Part shown: one piece after another, positions 1-7,306 of the stretch
How the letters are laid out: every line of letters begins with the position of its first letter
Numbering within the stretch: the stretch's first letter is position 1
Source of the DNA: Aquimixticola soesokkakensis
GTDB taxonomy: Bacteria > Pseudomonadota > Alphaproteobacteria > Rhodobacterales > Rhodobacteraceae
Assembly: GCF_900172375.1 (NCBI RefSeq)
Contig: NZ_FWFS01000013.1
Coordinates: 1 to 64,000, forward strand
DNA: 64,000 bases
Direction: 5' to 3'
Notes under the pieces: model-generated
Told to the model about the DNA's origin: nothing
The model's input: the letters and a program-made list of their open reading frames with translations, nothing else
Databases searched by the model: none
Position numbers and translations under genes: made by a program

Positions 1-1
1 A

Positions 2-85
2 TGGCTCTGGACTTACAACAACGACCGCCCCAACATGGGCATCGGCGGCATCACACCCGCAATGAAACTGGCAATGGCCGCGTAA
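2..85 (+). mobile_element. IS3-family transposase (OrfB), C-terminal end only
   Basis: An open frame enters from the left edge and stops at TAA 83-85, giving 27 residues. They include the motif YNNDRPNMGIGG followed by ITPAMKLA, the typical C-terminus of the rve integrase catalytic domain of IS3-family OrfB transposases (the DRPN/H...GG.TP signature). Only the end of the gene lies in the window, so whether the element is intact cannot be judged. The right terminal inverted repeat should lie within the next ~50 bases; the G/C-rich run around 100-130 is a candidate but I cannot define its edge. Confidence 0.8.
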
Positions 86-423
86 GTTCTACGGATGCAC
101 CCCGTTAAAAATGGGGGGATTACCCCACCACATCACCCCGCGTTTCGGGCTCTCGTAATTTTCATAAGCGTTTCAGACGCTTTCATGCGCCGATCAGCTC
201 CCTTGACGTGTCTTCAATTGTGGAGAAATGTCAGCGGAGATGTGGTGAAAAGGATGTGCGCCGCGATGGGGAAATTTCGTTTTACGAAACGGCTTTCACT
301 GCCGATGACGACGACATCGCAGCGTGTTCTTGACACGGTGCAGCATCCCGCCGGCACTGGCGTCTTTGCCAAGTGCAAAGCGCGGGCAAGCGGGCTGATG
401 GCGCATGATGCGGGTCCGCGAAA
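86..423. other. Intergenic gap after the transposase, no convincing gene
   Basis: This 338-base stretch separates the transposase end from the SUKH gene. A frame from 95 to 427 is open but shows no family motif and no ribosome-binding site, so I do not call it. A small hairpin (TTTCGT-TTT-ACGAAA, 275-289) is present. The open frame could in principle hold a decayed toxin C-terminus belonging to the immunity genes downstream, but nothing in it proves that. Confidence 0.5.
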
Positions 424-864
424 ATGAAGTCACGCGCCAAACCGACGCCATCCTCTCTGGCGCCCGATACGCTCGATCTGCTCGAACGCGTGCTCGGGGC
501 ACGACTGCCCGCGGCCTATCGGGACTGGCTGGCCACGCGCAACGGGCAGACACCTGAAAACCGTCTTGTCAGCTTCACGCAAAACGGGCGCGGGTCGAGC
601 ACCACGCTGCACTCTCTCTACGGGGTGAATTGCGAACGGGCCTGCGATGACCTGTGGCACAACCACGCGAGCTACGGGGAAGAACTGCGCCCGTGGTATC
701 TGAGCATCGGCTGTGACGATGGCGGTAACCAGATCGTTCTCGCGCTCAAGGGGCCGCACCACGGGAAGGTGTTTTTCCTCGACCATGAGGTTCCCCTGGA
801 CGCCGGTCTGCATCTTGTCGCGCCAAGCTTTGACGCCTTTGTGACGGGGTTGGCGACAGGCTGA
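424..864 (+). CDS. SUKH (SMI1/KNR4) domain immunity-type protein
   Basis: A 146-residue soluble protein. The N-terminal half carries the SUKH pattern: a helix (SLAPDTLDLLERVLG), then LPAAYRDWLATRNGQTPEN, matching the conserved LP-x-x-Y-x-x-(F/W)-L-x-x-(N)G core of SMI1/KNR4 proteins. A later G-C-D-D-G-G-N-Q segment followed by a strand (GKVFFLDHE) matches the second conserved block. Family knowledge: SUKH proteins in bacteria are mostly immunity proteins that neutralise polymorphic (contact-dependent or type VI) toxins. No toxin gene is visible. The next gene starts two bases after the stop, so both are probably co-transcribed. Immunity function is an inference from the family. Confidence 0.75.
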   Translation: MKSRAKPTPSSLAPDTLDLLERVLGARLPAAYRDWLATRNGQTPENRLVSFTQNGRGSSTTLHSLYGVNCERACDDLWHNHASYGEELRPWYLSIGCDDGGNQIVLALKGPHHGKVFFLDHEVPLDAGLHLVAPSFDAFVTGLATG

Positions 865-865
865 T

Positions 866-1396
866 ATGCGCAAATGTACATATTTCTATGCGACCCCCGC
901 CGATTTCCATGCTCTCATGGACCTCGTCGAAGCGCAGGAGCGGTTTGTCTATGTCGTCCACCCAGATGTCAGTTCTCCCGATGTTGTCGTTTATGATCAC
1001 GCGCGCGACATTCCCGATCTTTTGACACTGTTCCCAAACCATTTTGTCCACGATGTTTTCCTGGTTCCGTCGGGCACGCAGGTTCAGGCATCTGCATATC
1101 AAAATGTTAAGGGAACCCGATACTCCCTCCGGCCGCCGGAGTTTTCCAGTGCCGTTGTCATCCAATGCGGCGGCGAACATCCGGATGGTGCGCTGATCCG
1201 CTCGCGGTTCTGGGGGCACGGGACAGCGGAGCAGGTGGTGCGGATAGAGGCCACGCTCTTTCGCCACATGCGCCGCCTCTTTCGCAACATAGGCGGGCCG
1301 AAGGTCGGCCCTGTCGCCTATGCGCAGCTTTTAAAGGGCCGCAGATTGACCTTCGACGTACAGGCACCGCGAGAGGCCGATCTGCGCGCCGAATGA
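866..1396 (+). CDS. Conserved-looking protein of unknown function, partner of the SUKH gene
   Basis: A 176-residue protein that I do not recognise. It has no signal peptide or membrane segment and is rich in aromatic residues and histidine. The start is the ATG one base after the TGA of the SUKH gene, which implies translational coupling. Size, solubility and position suggest a second immunity protein or an accessory factor of the same toxin-immunity locus, but this rests only on context. The middle part (YSLRPPEFSSAVVIQCGG) predicts alternating strands. The C-terminus is basic (RHMRRLFRNIGGPKVGPVAY). Confidence 0.6.
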   Translation: MRKCTYFYATPADFHALMDLVEAQERFVYVVHPDVSSPDVVVYDHARDIPDLLTLFPNHFVHDVFLVPSGTQVQASAYQNVKGTRYSLRPPEFSSAVVIQCGGEHPDGALIRSRFWGHGTAEQVVRIEATLFRHMRRLFRNIGGPKVGPVAYAQLLKGRRLTFDVQAPREADLRAE

Positions 1397-1397
1397 A

Positions 1398-1430
1398 GGC
1401 GGGTCGAGCGGGAGCGGAGCGAGACCCGCC
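1398..1430 (+). terminator. Hairpin after the SUKH/unknown gene pair, terminator-like without T-run
   Basis: An 8-bp perfect stem (GGCGGGTC and GACCCGCC) with a 17-base loop starts two bases after the stop codon at 1396. The lack of a following T-run makes it a weak intrinsic terminator; it may instead stabilise the mRNA end. Confidence 0.35.
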
Positions 1431-1840
1431 CAGCGCCTCGGTGACTGTTCGTTTCTATGAACGAGGCGACCCGGCCTGTGCGGCCTGCGTGCCGCGTTTC
1501 CATTAACACTGCAAATAGTTGACCTTGGCTATCAATTGGCGGTTGTTTTTCGGCAAAAGGACGATGGCAGGGCATGGAGACGTCTTTTGATGTGCTCCAT
1601 TTTGAGTAAATGTCCGACTTATTAGCGTTTGTTCGCCACATCTTTGTCATGATTCGTTTATTTTCAGTTAGAAATTGGAAATTTTACCGAATTTAATACT
1701 GATTTTATTTTTGCAATGACGTGTATGATTTTAGCGTAAATTTATGAGTCTGCATGTGAATTTGATGCAGTTTCCAGTTTGGAACCAATCGAAGGCGATT
1801 GTTTTCTAGGGGATATGGAAAACTTGATGCAACCTTTAGG

Positions 1841-1912
1841 TGTGCTCAGCAGCATTCAGCACATTTGATATGGGGCTCGCGAAAGCGAGAGGGCTGGCCG
1901 CGACATGCGGCC
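1841..1912 (+). promoter_or_regulatory. Structured 5' leader of the Hint gene: three consecutive hairpins
   Basis: Three perfect inverted repeats follow each other just upstream of the Hint gene: TGTGCT/AGCACA (1841-1863, 11-base loop), CTCGC-GAAA-GCGAG (1876-1889, a GNRA tetraloop), and GGCCGC-GACAT-GCGGCC (1896-1912). The last ends three bases before the Shine-Dalgarno GAGGAG at 1916-1921. This arrangement could control ribosome access or mRNA stability. The function is inferred; the pairing is seen directly. Confidence 0.45.
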
Positions 1913-1928
1913 TGTGAGGAGAGAAATT

Positions 1929-2936
1929 ATGGCTTCAAGAACTTTTGCGCTTTTTAATCCGATCACCCTGCTTTCGTCGGGCCGCGAACTTGTTTTGTCG
2001 GATGAGGATGATCGCTTCTTCGAAACACCGGCCGACGAAACCGGCTCGAACCAATCGGCGACGCTGGACGGAAATCCGGTGACGATCAACTCGATCACGA
2101 CAGCTTTGGGGCCGCAGGTGATCCTTGCGAGCGTCGACGGTATCGAGGTCAGTCTGAATTTGACGCCTGTGCGCGTGGTCATCGAGTCCGGCTTTTTCGA
2201 CAGTACGTTCATCATGTACCCGGATTTGCCCGAAGGGGCGACGGTGATCGCCGGCGTGTCGCTGCCGCTCTTTGCAGGGGGCGCATATGACGTGCCGCTG
2301 TGCGTGACGGCGGATGCGATGATCGCCTGTGGTAACGGCAAAATGCGCCCGATCGGCGACCTTGCGATCGGTGATTTGGTGGATACGCTGGATCATGGCC
2401 TGCAGGGGATCCGCTGGATCGGGCGGCGGGTGATGGAATTCGGCGCGGATGCGGCGCTCGACAAACATCGGCCCATCCTCATTCAAGCCGGTGCTCTGGG
2501 TCCGGGGCATCCTGCGAAAGACCTGCGCCTGTCGCCCCAGCATTGTGTGCTCTACGAGGGCTGGGAGGCCGAGCTGTATTTTGGCGAGGAAGCGCTTTTG
2601 GTGCCCGCAAAAATGCTGGTCAACGGGACCACGATCCGCGTTGATCGTGACTGCGACAGCGTCGAATATATGCATATTCTGTGCGAAAATCACGAAATTC
2701 TCAGCGCCAACGGGCTGGAGGTTGAAAGCCTGTTCTCCGGGGATCTCGCGATTGACACAATTGCGCAGGAAGCCCGCGAAGAATTGCGCGAAATCTATCA
2801 GGATCTGCGCCACATGCGTGCCACGCAAACCAAACGCGCCCGCCGTCACGTCAAGAATTTCGAGGCACGCCTGATTGCCGCTTCGATCAAGGCCTATGGC
2901 GGCACTCACAAAGCACCCCCCGCCGCGGTTCACTAG
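1929..2936 (+). CDS. Hint-domain (Hedgehog/intein) protein
   Basis: A 335-residue protein. Residues ~1-125 form an N-terminal domain without recognised motifs. From ~126 on lies a Hint domain: the presumed nucleophile Cys in LCVTADAMI, then MRPIGDLAIGDLVDTLD and GLQGIRWIGRR, the SPQHCVL block, and the closing block HILCENHEILSANGLEVESL. All of these match Hint_2 modules common in Rhodobacteraceae. Such domains can self-cleave, but the role here is unknown. I chose ATG 1929 over the in-frame ATG 1905 because GAGGAG precedes it at proper spacing. The basic C-terminal tail (ATQTKRARRHVKNFEARL) is outside the Hint fold. The gene is flanked by hairpin groups on both sides. Confidence 0.75.
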   Translation: MASRTFALFNPITLLSSGRELVLSDEDDRFFETPADETGSNQSATLDGNPVTINSITTALGPQVILASVDGIEVSLNLTPVRVVIESGFFDSTFIMYPDLPEGATVIAGVSLPLFAGGAYDVPLCVTADAMIACGNGKMRPIGDLAIGDLVDTLDHGLQGIRWIGRRVMEFGADAALDKHRPILIQAGALGPGHPAKDLRLSPQHCVLYEGWEAELYFGEEALLVPAKMLVNGTTIRVDRDCDSVEYMHILCENHEILSANGLEVESLFSGDLAIDTIAQEAREELREIYQDLRHMRATQTKRARRHVKNFEARLIAASIKAYGGTHKAPPAAVH

Positions 2937-2972
2937 GGCCGCGGAATCCACAGAAAATGCGCGCGATTCCCG

Positions 2973-3076
2973 AGCTGTGTTGCGGTCAGGGGGCTGATGC
3001 AACACAGCTGCGCGCCGAGGACTGATCCCCCGCAGTCCTGAGCGAAACCCTGTCTTGGGCGCGAGGCAGGGTTTCG
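2973..3076. ncRNA. Cluster of three stem-loops with complementary loops; candidate structured RNA
   Basis: Three perfect hairpins lie within 104 bases: AGCTGTGTTGC/GCAACACAGCT (2973-3009, 11 bp), AGGACTG/CAGTCCT (3018-3039, 7 bp) and CGAAACCCTG/CAGGGTTTCG (3043-3076, 10 bp). The first loop contains GGGGG (2989-2993) and the second CCCCC (3027-3031), so a five-base G/C kissing interaction is possible. None is followed by a T-run, so these are not simple intrinsic terminators. It could be an mRNA 3' element of the Hint gene or an independent RNA; the strand is not determined. Confidence 0.4.
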
Positions 3077-3138
3077 TACATTCTACGCCGTCTTTGTCCG
3101 CTTCTGTGTGGCGCGCTTTCCAATCTGGCCGCGCGTCC

Positions 3139-3180
3139 CGTGTCGGGTTTTGAAATTAACGTGTCGGATTTTGAAATTAA
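3139..3180. repeat. Tandem 21-bp direct repeat, candidate tandem operator
   Basis: Two adjacent copies of a 21-base unit (3139-3159 and 3160-3180), each CGTGTCGG followed by G or A and then TTTTGAAATTAA, differ at a single base (3147 G, 3168 A). The 21-bp period equals two helical turns, so both copies face the same side of the DNA, as expected for a tandem regulator site. The pair ends 97 bases before the start of the DUF4394 gene. No regulator can be assigned. Confidence 0.6.
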
Positions 3181-3277
3181 TTTCCGCCCGCCTGCATCCA
3201 AACACCGATGTCACCGAGTCTTAAGGGTATCAGGGTTGCAGATTGGCTGTAGCCTCACCGCTTTGAGGACTTTGACG

Positions 3278-4078
3278 ATGACCAAATTTATCTCCGCTTT
3301 CGCCGCGACCGCCCTTGTTGCCAGCACATCCTTTGCTGTTGCCGACGATCACGGGCTGACCGCCATCGCTCTGTCGGGCGACAAAATGCTGCATAAAATC
3401 GATGTTGGCACCGCAACGGTCAAAGAGTCGATGGAAGTGAGCGGCGTGAACAAATTGCTCGGCATTGACCTGCGTCCCGCAACCGGTCAGCTGATCGGCG
3501 TGTCGGACATGTTCGAGATCGTCGAAATCGACCCCGCAACGGGCGCCGCAACGGTGATTTCCACCATGGACATGGAATTGCCCATCGAAGGCGATGCCGC
3601 CGTGATCGTTGATTTCAACCCGATGGCCAACAAGCTGCGCTTTATGTCGGGCACCACCAACCACCGTGTCGATATCGAAAGCGGCGCTGTGACGGTCGAT
3701 GGTAGCCTCGCCTATGAAGACGCAGATATGCACGCCGGCGAAGCACCCGCCATTGTCGCCGCAGCCTATGTGAACTCTTACGGAATGCCCGACACCACTG
3801 CGATGTATGACATCGACAGCACCATCGTGGCCGTTATCCAGCAAACCTCCCCCAATGACGGCACGCTTGCCGCGATTGGCAAGCTGGGCATCGAGGGAAC
3901 GGAGACCTATGCCTTCGATGTGGCTACGGATGCAGACGGTGTGAATACTGCGTGGCTGGTGTCGGGCGCGATGCTCTACACGGTGTCGCTTGAAACCGGC
4001 GCGGTGCAAGACAGCTGGGAATTGATGGGGACCGACGGCGCGACGGTGCGTGACATCACCTTCATGACGGCCATGTAA
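3278..4078 (+). CDS. Secreted DUF4394-domain protein
   Basis: A 266-residue exported protein. It opens with a signal peptide (MTKFISAFAATALVASTSF, cleavage probably after AVA). The mature part is a repetitive beta-rich fold with repeated D-x-x-T/S-G-x-(A/V) turns (DVGTATVKE, DPATGAATVI, DIESGAVTVD, SLETGAVQDS), typical of the DUF4394 beta-propeller-like family. The conserved core LLGIDLRPATGQLIGVS followed by VDFNPMANKLRFMS is clearly present. ATG 3278 is preferred over an in-frame start at 3140 because only it begins a signal peptide. The gene lies upstream of an ECF sigma/anti-sigma pair on the same strand, suggesting it belongs to that regulon. The biochemical role is unknown. Confidence 0.85.
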   Translation: MTKFISAFAATALVASTSFAVADDHGLTAIALSGDKMLHKIDVGTATVKESMEVSGVNKLLGIDLRPATGQLIGVSDMFEIVEIDPATGAATVISTMDMELPIEGDAAVIVDFNPMANKLRFMSGTTNHRVDIESGAVTVDGSLAYEDADMHAGEAPAIVAAAYVNSYGMPDTTAMYDIDSTIVAVIQQTSPNDGTLAAIGKLGIEGTETYAFDVATDADGVNTAWLVSGAMLYTVSLETGAVQDSWELMGTDGATVRDITFMTAM

Positions 4079-4119
4079 GCCACTGCGCCTGTGCGATTGC
4101 CCTGAAACGAGGGGCCTTT

Positions 4120-4146
4120 GCCGGTGCGGGTGTTCCCTGCACCGGC
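4120..4146 (+). terminator. Hairpin downstream of the DUF4394 gene
   Basis: A perfect 8-bp stem GCCGGTGC/GCACCGGC with an 11-base loop lies 41 bases after the DUF4394 stop. It is followed by GATTTC rather than a full T-run, so it is a weak terminator candidate. Confidence 0.35.
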
Positions 4147-4219
4147 GATTTCGGGTTGCATGCGGCGGGAGACGTCTTTGCTGGGGCGCGGCTTCAGGTC
4201 CGTGGTCGACGCGCGGAAT

Positions 4220-4248
4220 TTGACAGGGCGTGTGTGGCTCTCTACCCC
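4220..4248 (+). promoter_or_regulatory. Candidate promoter for the ECF sigma gene
   Basis: A perfect -35 TTGACA (4220-4225) is followed after 17 bases by TACCCC (4243-4248), a weak -10. It sits about 50 bases before the GTG start of the ECF gene. This suggests housekeeping-sigma expression of the sigma/anti-sigma pair. Confidence 0.35.
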
Positions 4249-4296
4249 TGTGAGCAGACCGCGCTCCTGCCCCGTGAACCGTAAAAGAGCCTGCCC

Positions 4297-4830
4297 GTGA
4301 CCGACGACCTTGCTGTTTTGATCCAAGCCTGTGCTGCCTCAGATCGCGCTGCGCTCAAGGCGATCATGGATGCCGAAGGCGGGCGCATGTTGGGCGTTGC
4401 GCGCCGCATGTTGCGCCGGTCCGATCTGGCCGAAGATGCTGTACAGGACAGTTTTGTGCTGATCTGGCGCAAAGCCCACCAGTTCGACGCAACGCGCGGT
4501 CAGGCCAAGGCCTGGCTCTACACGATCTTGCGCAACCGCTGCCTGACCTTGTTGCGCTCGGCGGATCGTGAAACGGCGCTGGACCCGAGCCAGAGGGAAA
4601 CGGCTTCAGAAGAGGCCATGCTCGACATTGCTTACAACCGCCTTGAACGCGCCAATGATCTGCGTGTTTGCCTTGAAACTTTGGAACCGGAAAAACGCAT
4701 GGCCATCCTGTCGTCTTACATTCTGGGCTACAGCCACGGCGAAATCGCCGGACGCATGGGCGCGCCGCTGGGCACGGTCAAGGCCTGGGTGCGGCGTGGA
4801 TTGCTGGTGCTGCGGGAGTGCTTGGGATGA
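4297..4830 (+). CDS. ECF-family RNA polymerase sigma factor
   Basis: A 177-residue sigma-70-family extracytoplasmic-function factor. Region 2 is at ~25-90 (RMLRRSDLAEDAVQDSFVLI then WRKAHQFDATRGQAKAWLYT, followed by ILRNRC). Region 4 is at ~125-177 (RMAILSSYILGYSHGEIAGR with a helix-turn-helix ending in LGTVKAWVRRGLLVLRE). The start is GTG 4297, with MTDDLAVLIQACAASDRAAL fitting the usual short N-terminus. Its stop overlaps the ATG of the anti-sigma gene (ATGA), so the two are translationally coupled. It probably directs a small stress regulon that may include the upstream DUF4394 gene. The inducing signal is not visible in the sequence. Confidence 0.92.
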   Translation: MTDDLAVLIQACAASDRAALKAIMDAEGGRMLGVARRMLRRSDLAEDAVQDSFVLIWRKAHQFDATRGQAKAWLYTILRNRCLTLLRSADRETALDPSQRETASEEAMLDIAYNRLERANDLRVCLETLEPEKRMAILSSYILGYSHGEIAGRMGAPLGTVKAWVRRGLLVLRECLG

Positions 4831-5576
4831 CGGATCAATCCGAGCGCAGCCTGCGCGAGCGTCTTGACGAAGTGGTCCTTGGCCTTGCCTGCGAGGCCGA
4901 GGTCGCGCAAATCGAGGCGCTTTGTGCGCGCGATCCAAGCATTGCACGCCAGCTTGAGCGCAGCCGCCTGCGTTTTCTCGCGCTGGACGAGACTGCGGAT
5001 GTCGAGGCGGTGCCCGCCGGCCTTTGGGCACGCATTTCGAGCGCCCTTGACGCGGTGGACGACGGTGCCTCCCCCCGCACAGACGCTCAGGACAGCCCTG
5101 CAGACCAGAGCGCACAGATCCTGCCGCTGCGGCCCAAACCCTCTGTGCGCCATTGGCGTCTTGGGGCGCTGGGCGGGCTTGCGGCCTCGCTTTTGCTGGC
5201 GATTGCTTTGGGGTGGTCGCTGTTGGGGACGCCGCAGCCAACGGTGGTTGCCGTGCTGCTCGACAGCGACGGACAGCCGGTGGCACTGGTCGAGGGCGCG
5301 CCCGACAACACCACCTTGATCACGATGCTGGAGGCTGCGCGCGTACCGCAGGATCGGGTGATGCAGGTCTGGACCAAGCCCGACGATCTGGGGGTGCCCG
5401 TGTCGCTGGGTCTTCTGGCGGCGGCCCGTTCGCGCAGTCTCAGCGTGTCGGGCCTGCCAAGGCCGCGCGCCGACCAGCTGTACGAAATCACCTTCGAGCC
5501 GCTGGGCGGGTCGCCGACCAATCTGCCGACCGGTCCGATCCTTGCCAAAGGGTTTGCCAAAGCGCCGATCCGCTAA
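4827..5576 (+). CDS. RskA-type membrane anti-sigma factor
   Basis: A 249-residue protein partnering the ECF factor. The N-terminal ~90 residues ([20 protein letters not shown] through [20 protein letters not shown]) form the cytoplasmic sigma-binding part. A single membrane helix ([20 protein letters not shown]) lies at ~110-130. The periplasmic C-terminal domain ([19 protein letters not shown] ... [20 protein letters not shown] ... [20 protein letters not shown]) is the RskA domain. ATG 4827 overlaps the sigma stop and is preferred over GTG 4818. No zinc-binding HxxxCxxC motif is seen, so redox sensing of the ZAS type is unlikely. Its 3' end overlaps the convergent acuI by four bases. Confidence 0.88.
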   Translation: MTDQSERSLRERLDEVVLGLACEAEVAQIEALCARDPSIARQLERSRLRFLALDETADVEAVPAGLWARISSALDAVDDGASPRTDAQDSPADQSAQILPLRPKPSVRHWRLGALGGLAASLLLAIALGWSLLGTPQPTVVAVLLDSDGQPVALVEGAPDNTTLITMLEAARVPQDRVMQVWTKPDDLGVPVSLGLLAAARSRSLSVSGLPRPRADQLYEITFEPLGGSPTNLPTGPILAKGFAKAPIR

Positions 5577-6565
5577 CCCGTTTCAAGCTCGGGGTGGATC
5601 GGCACGACGATGCGCCCGCGCACCTTGCCGCCAAGAAAATCCGCAGCGGTGTCGATGACATCCGCAAGGGGCACCTCCCGCGCGATCGTGTCCAATTGCG
5701 CCGCGTCGATTTCGCGGGCTAGAGCCTGCCATGCGGCGCGGCGCGCCGGCAGCGGGCACATCACGGAATCGATCCCGCGCAGGGTCACGCCGCGCAGGAT
5801 AAAGGGCGCAACGCTGGTCGGCAGGTCCATCGACCCCGCGAGTCCGCAGGCCGCAACTGTGCCGCCATAGGCCGTCATCGAGAGCACATTCGCCAACACC
5901 TCTCCGCCCACCACATCTACGCCCGCCACCCAGCGCTCGGTGGCGAGCGGGCGGGGTTTTGCGCTCAGGTCGGCGCGATCGACGATCTCCCTTGCGCCCA
6001 ATCGGGTCAGGTAGTCGGTTTCGCTTGCGCGCCCCGTGACGGCCGCGACCCTGTAGCCGCGCGCCGCCAAAAGCGCCACCGCGACCGAGCCGACGCCGCC
6101 CGTCGCGCCGGTGACGACCACCGTGCCGCTTGCCGGATCGACCCCCGCAAGCGCCTGCACGCACAGCATGGCCGTATAGCCGGCCGTGCCCAAGATCATC
6201 GTCTGGCGCAGGCTGAGACCCTCGGGAAGGGGCACCAAAAAATCACCGCGCACGACGGCGCTCTCGGCCAGTCCCCCCCAGTATTTTTCGCCAACGCTCC
6301 AGCCATTGAGCACCACGCGCTCGCCTGCCTTGTAGTCGGGGTGCCGGCTCTCGCGTACCACGCCGGAAAAATCCACGCCGGGCACCATCGGAAAGCGGCG
6401 CACAACGGGCGCGGCCCCGGTCAGCGCCAGCCCGTCTTTGTAGTTCAGCGTCGAATAGGCGATATCCACGCAAACATCGCCCGCCGCGAGCGCAGGCAGG
6501 GTGATGTCGCTCAGAGAGGCGCTTTGGCCCTCGCCGGTTTTTTCGATCACAATCGCTCGGGTCAT
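5573..6565 (-). CDS. acuI: Acrylyl-CoA reductase (NADPH), AcuI/YhdH family
   Basis: A 330-residue zinc-free medium-chain dehydrogenase/reductase. It has the N-terminal GroES-like domain ([20 protein letters not shown] then [13 protein letters not shown]) and the NADPH Rossmann motif [15 protein letters not shown] at ~150, with no structural zinc cysteines. AcuI reduces toxic acryloyl-CoA to propionyl-CoA during catabolism of DMSP, acrylate or 3-hydroxypropionate. The gene starts one base after the stop of the TetR-type regulator acuR, the same order as the acuR-acuI-dddL operon of Rhodobacter sphaeroides. Here no DMSP lyase follows: the next gene is convergent and unrelated. Family and context agree well. 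Confidence 0.88.
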   Translation of the reverse strand: MTRAIVIEKTGEGQSASLSDITLPALAAGDVCVDIAYSTLNYKDGLALTGAAPVVRRFPMVPGVDFSGVVRESRHPDYKAGERVVLNGWSVGEKYWGGLAESAVVRGDFLVPLPEGLSLRQTMILGTAGYTAMLCVQALAGVDPASGTVVVTGATGGVGSVAVALLAARGYRVAAVTGRASETDYLTRLGAREIVDRADLSAKPRPLATERWVAGVDVVGGEVLANVLSMTAYGGTVAACGLAGSMDLPTSVAPFILRGVTLRGIDSVMCPLPARRAAWQALAREIDAAQLDTIAREVPLADVIDTAADFLGGKVRGRIVVPIHPELETG

Positions 6566-6566
6566 G

Positions 6567-7211
6567 TTAGGTCCCTTTCAGGCTGTTGAAAAACATATCG
6601 CGAAACTGGATCAGGGGCCGTGGGCTTTGATCCAGTTTCGCCCGCAACACCGCCCCCTCCCAGCCGATCCAGAAATAGGCGGCAAGCGCATCGGGGTCGG
6701 TGTCTGCGGGCAGGTCGCCTGCGCCGATGGCCGCGCGCAACAAACCGGCGGTCTGGGTTTGCCACTGCGCAAGGGCGGCTTGCAGTTGGGCGCGCATGCC
6801 GCTTGGCAGGGTCACGACCTCCTGACCGAGATTGCCGACCAGACAGCCGCGCCGAAACTCAAAGCGCGCCATTGAGGTCTGTGCCTCTTGGGTGAAGGCG
6901 CGCAAACGCGCAAGCGGGGGCAGGGCAGGGTTGGTGAAATGGCGCGCAAGCTTGGCCGAAAGATAGTCCTGATAGGCTGTGATGAGCGTGCTGGTAAAGG
7001 CCGCTTTGGAGGGGAAATGGTAATAAAAGCTGCCCTTGGGGACCTTGGCCTGCACGAGGATGTCCTCCAGACGCAGGCTGGCAAAGCCCGTTTGCGTCAT
7101 CTGCGCAAGCCCTGCGCGCAGCAGCGCTTGGCGTGCCGTTTGGTCTGCGGGGGGCTTTGGGGGGCGGCCGCGCCGTTTCGGGAGCGAGTCGCTGTGGGAT
7201 ATGTCATGCAT
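6567..7211 (-). CDS. acuR: TetR-family acrylate-responsive repressor AcuR
   Basis: A 214-residue TetR/AcrR regulator. After a basic arm ([20 protein letters not shown]) comes the helix-turn-helix ([20 protein letters not shown] followed by [10 protein letters not shown], residues ~42-72). The C-terminal domain has [16 protein letters not shown], typical of the AcuR/NemR-like branch. In R. sphaeroides AcuR represses acuR-acuI-dddL and releases DNA on binding acrylate. The directly adjacent acuI and an inverted repeat just upstream (7222-7237) support the same role here. The start ATG 7211 lies immediately downstream of that repeat, consistent with autorepression. Confidence 0.85.
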   Translation of the reverse strand: MHDISHSDSLPKRRGRPPKPPADQTARQALLRAGLAQMTQTGFASLRLEDILVQAKVPKGSFYYHFPSKAAFTSTLITAYQDYLSAKLARHFTNPALPPLARLRAFTQEAQTSMARFEFRRGCLVGNLGQEVVTLPSGMRAQLQAALAQWQTQTAGLLRAAIGAGDLPADTDPDALAAYFWIGWEGAVLRAKLDQSPRPLIQFRDMFFNSLKGT

Positions 7212-7221
7212 GAAAAATAAG

Positions 7222-7237
7222 TAGACTATTGGGTCTA
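7222..7237. promoter_or_regulatory. Probable AcuR operator
   Basis: A perfect inverted repeat TAGAC-TATTGG-GTCTA lies 11 bases upstream of the acuR start codon. TetR-family repressors usually bind such short palindromes over their own promoter. Assignment to AcuR is inferred from position. Confidence 0.55.
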
Positions 7238-7306
7238 ATAAATCAAACCCGCCGCATGCAGTGGCACCCTAGCGCATGAGACCCCGCGAAAACCTGCCAA
7301 TTCAGG

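Larger units (their letters stand above)
1397..1928. other. Long intergenic region with hairpins and an AT-rich core
   Basis: This is the longest gap in the window (532 bases). Just after the unknown gene there are two hairpins: GGCGGGTC/GACCCGCC (1398-1430) and GCCTCG/CGAGGC (1435-1467), neither followed by a T-run. From about 1510 to 1800 the DNA is clearly AT-rich compared with its surroundings, consistent with a promoter region or a transferred segment. A small palindrome CAATCG-AAGG-CGATTG lies at 1786-1801. The last 90 bases hold the leader hairpins listed separately. Confidence 0.6.
2937..3277. other. Intergenic region with hairpins and a tandem repeat
   Basis: This 341-base stretch between the Hint gene and the DUF4394 gene has no credible ORF. 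It contains three perfect stem-loops (2973-3076) and a two-copy 21-bp tandem repeat (3139-3180), both listed separately. The rest shows no feature I can name. Confidence 0.7.
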
